Shown: positions 4,750 to 5,607 of the stretch, piece after piece
Layout of the letters: the number at the start of each line of letters is the position of its first letter
How positions within the stretch are numbered: the first letter of the stretch is position 1
Assembly: GCA_023256555.1 (NCBI GenBank)
Contig: JALRFB010000072.1
Span: forward strand, 1 to 5,607
Source of the DNA: Sediminibacterium sp.
Lineage (GTDB): Bacteria; Bacteroidota; Bacteroidia; Chitinophagales; Chitinophagaceae
DNA length: 5,607 nucleotides
Direction: 5' to 3'
Program-made: the position numbers and the translations under genes
Notes under the pieces: generated by a model
Database searches by the model: none
Told to the model about the DNA's origin: nothing
What the model saw: the letters and a program-made list of their open reading frames with translations, nothing else

Positions 4750-5607
4750 ATGTCAAAAAGAGATTTTTACGAAGTTCTGGGAGTAAGCAAATCTGCTACT
4801 GCGGATGAGATCAAAAAAGCATACCGAAAAGTAGCGATGCAATATCATCCAGATAGAAATCCTGGAGATAAAGCTGCAGAAGAAAAATTTAAAGAAGCTG
4901 CAGAAGCCTACGAGATTTTAAGTGATGCGGATAAGAAAGCAAAATATGATCGCTTTGGTCATCAAGCATTTGGTCCAGGTACCGGAGGTGGAGGATTCCA
5001 CGGTGGTGCAGGAATGGACATGAATGATATCTTTAGTCAGTTCGGAGATATTTTCGGAGACGATGCATTTGGAAGTTTCTTTGGTGGTGGTGGAAGATCA
5101 AGAGGTGGTGCAAGAGCCAGGGGTCAAAGAGGAAGTAATCTTCGTATTAAATTGAAATTGAATTTTGAAGAGATTGCCAATGGAGTGAACAAGCAAGTGA
5201 AAGTTAAAAAACATGTGCTATGTACAACTTGTGGTGGTAATGGAGCAAAAGATAAAGATAGTATGCAAACCTGTGGAACTTGTAAAGGTTCTGGTCAGGT
5301 AAAGAAAGTAACCAATACTTTTTTAGGTCAAATGCAAACAGTCAATACATGTCCTACATGTAATGGTGAAGGAAGTACAGTGACTGCAAAGTGTGGATCT
5401 TGTAAAGGAGAAGGTAGAGTATATGGAGAAGAAACTATTTCGATTGATATTCCCGCAGGTGTAAGTGATGGTATGCAATTGAGTATGTCTGGCAAAGGAA
5501 ATGCAGGTGAGAGAGGTGGTATGGCCGGTGATTTAATTATCATGATTGAAGAAGAGCCGCATGAGTTCTTACATAGAGATGGTGTGAATGTAGCATATGA
5601 TTTATAT
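4750..5607 (+). CDS. dnaJ: Molecular chaperone DnaJ (3' end outside window)
   Basis: DnaJ (Hsp40) delivers unfolded clients to DnaK and stimulates its ATPase. The first 286 codons are visible and run in frame to the window edge; the full family length is about 370-390. Domain order is that of a type A J-protein. The J domain covers residues 1-70 ([25 protein letters not shown], broken here after AYRK) and carries HPD at 33-35 in [10 protein letters not shown] Gly/Phe-rich linker covers about 74-128 ([10 protein letters not shown]). The first part of the C-terminal substrate-binding domain begins near 130. All four zinc-binding CxxCxGxG repeats are intact: C158/C161, C175/C178, C201/C204 and C215/C218. 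Client-binding domain I then resumes at about 225 ([15 protein letters not shown], then [12 protein letters not shown]). ATG 4750 is chosen because it starts directly at the conserved J domain; an ATG at 4743 is in another frame. It is co-transcribed with grpE. Confidence 0.96.
   Translation, partial: MSKRDFYEVLGVSKSATADEIKKAYRKVAMQYHPDRNPGDKAAEEKFKEAAEAYEILSDADKKAKYDRFGHQAFGPGTGGGGFHGGAGMDMNDIFSQFGDIFGDDAFGSFFGGGGRSRGGARARGQRGSNLRIKLKLNFEEIANGVNKQVKVKKHVLCTTCGGNGAKDKDSMQTCGTCKGSGQVKKVTNTFLGQMQTVNTCPTCNGEGSTVTAKCGSCKGEGRVYGEETISIDIPAGVSDGMQLSMSGKGNAGERGGMAGDLIIMIEEEPHEFLHRDGVNVAYDLY

Noticed and set aside
5218..5435. Repeated TGT-rich segments as a DNA repeat array
   Set aside because: They are the four CxxCxGxG zinc-binding repeats of DnaJ; the periodicity is protein-coded and the DNA copies are not conserved beyond that.
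5328..5543. 71-codon open frame on the minus strand
   Set aside because: It is antisense to the zinc-finger region of dnaJ; its Pro/Ser-rich translation comes from the reverse of Gly-rich codons.

Overview
The window looks like ordinary core-genome DNA from an AT-rich member of the Bacteroidota, most likely Chitinophagaceae or a close relative. Four things point there: the Bacteroidota-type Rpb6/omega-like RNA polymerase subunit, the Bacteroidota-restricted DUF4835 and DUF4296 proteins, TAnnTTTG-type -7 promoter elements, and the absence of clear Shine-Dalgarno sequences. The family-level placement is inference from recognised protein families.

Layout. (1) 1-889, plus strand: the 3' part of bamD (outer-membrane protein assembly lipoprotein), overlapping by 4 nt an rpoZ-like omega subunit gene. 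A perfect 28-bp palindromic terminator (908-936) closes this unit. (2) 963-2224, plus strand: a secreted DUF4835 protein (the family sometimes called PorD, linked to type IX secretion), overlapping by 4 nt a small DUF4296 lipoprotein gene. (3) 2285-2758, plus strand: a peroxiredoxin with an AhpE-like active-site loop and a BCP/PrxQ-like second cysteine, probably with its own promoter. (4) 2759-2898: a 140-bp convergent junction packed with four stem-loops, including two good terminators. (5) 2897-4072, minus strand: an RlmI-type 23S rRNA m5C methyltransferase, with a -7 element so close to its ATG that the transcript may be leaderless. (6) 4073-4193: a divergent promoter region. (7) 4194-5607, plus strand: grpE followed 10 nt later by dnaJ, which is cut by the window end.

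Themes. The left half is cell-envelope biogenesis plus an RNA polymerase subunit. The middle is oxidative-stress defence and ribosome modification. The right half is the DnaK co-chaperone pair; dnaK itself is not in the window. No RNA genes, mobile elements, CRISPR arrays or transfer signatures were seen, and no stretch longer than 300 bases lacks a gene. I did not find a novel multi-gene system. The points most worth checking are the apparent absence of coaBC and recN from a normally conserved neighbourhood, the layered hairpins at the convergent junction, the likely leaderless rlmI promoter and the mixed peroxiredoxin active site.
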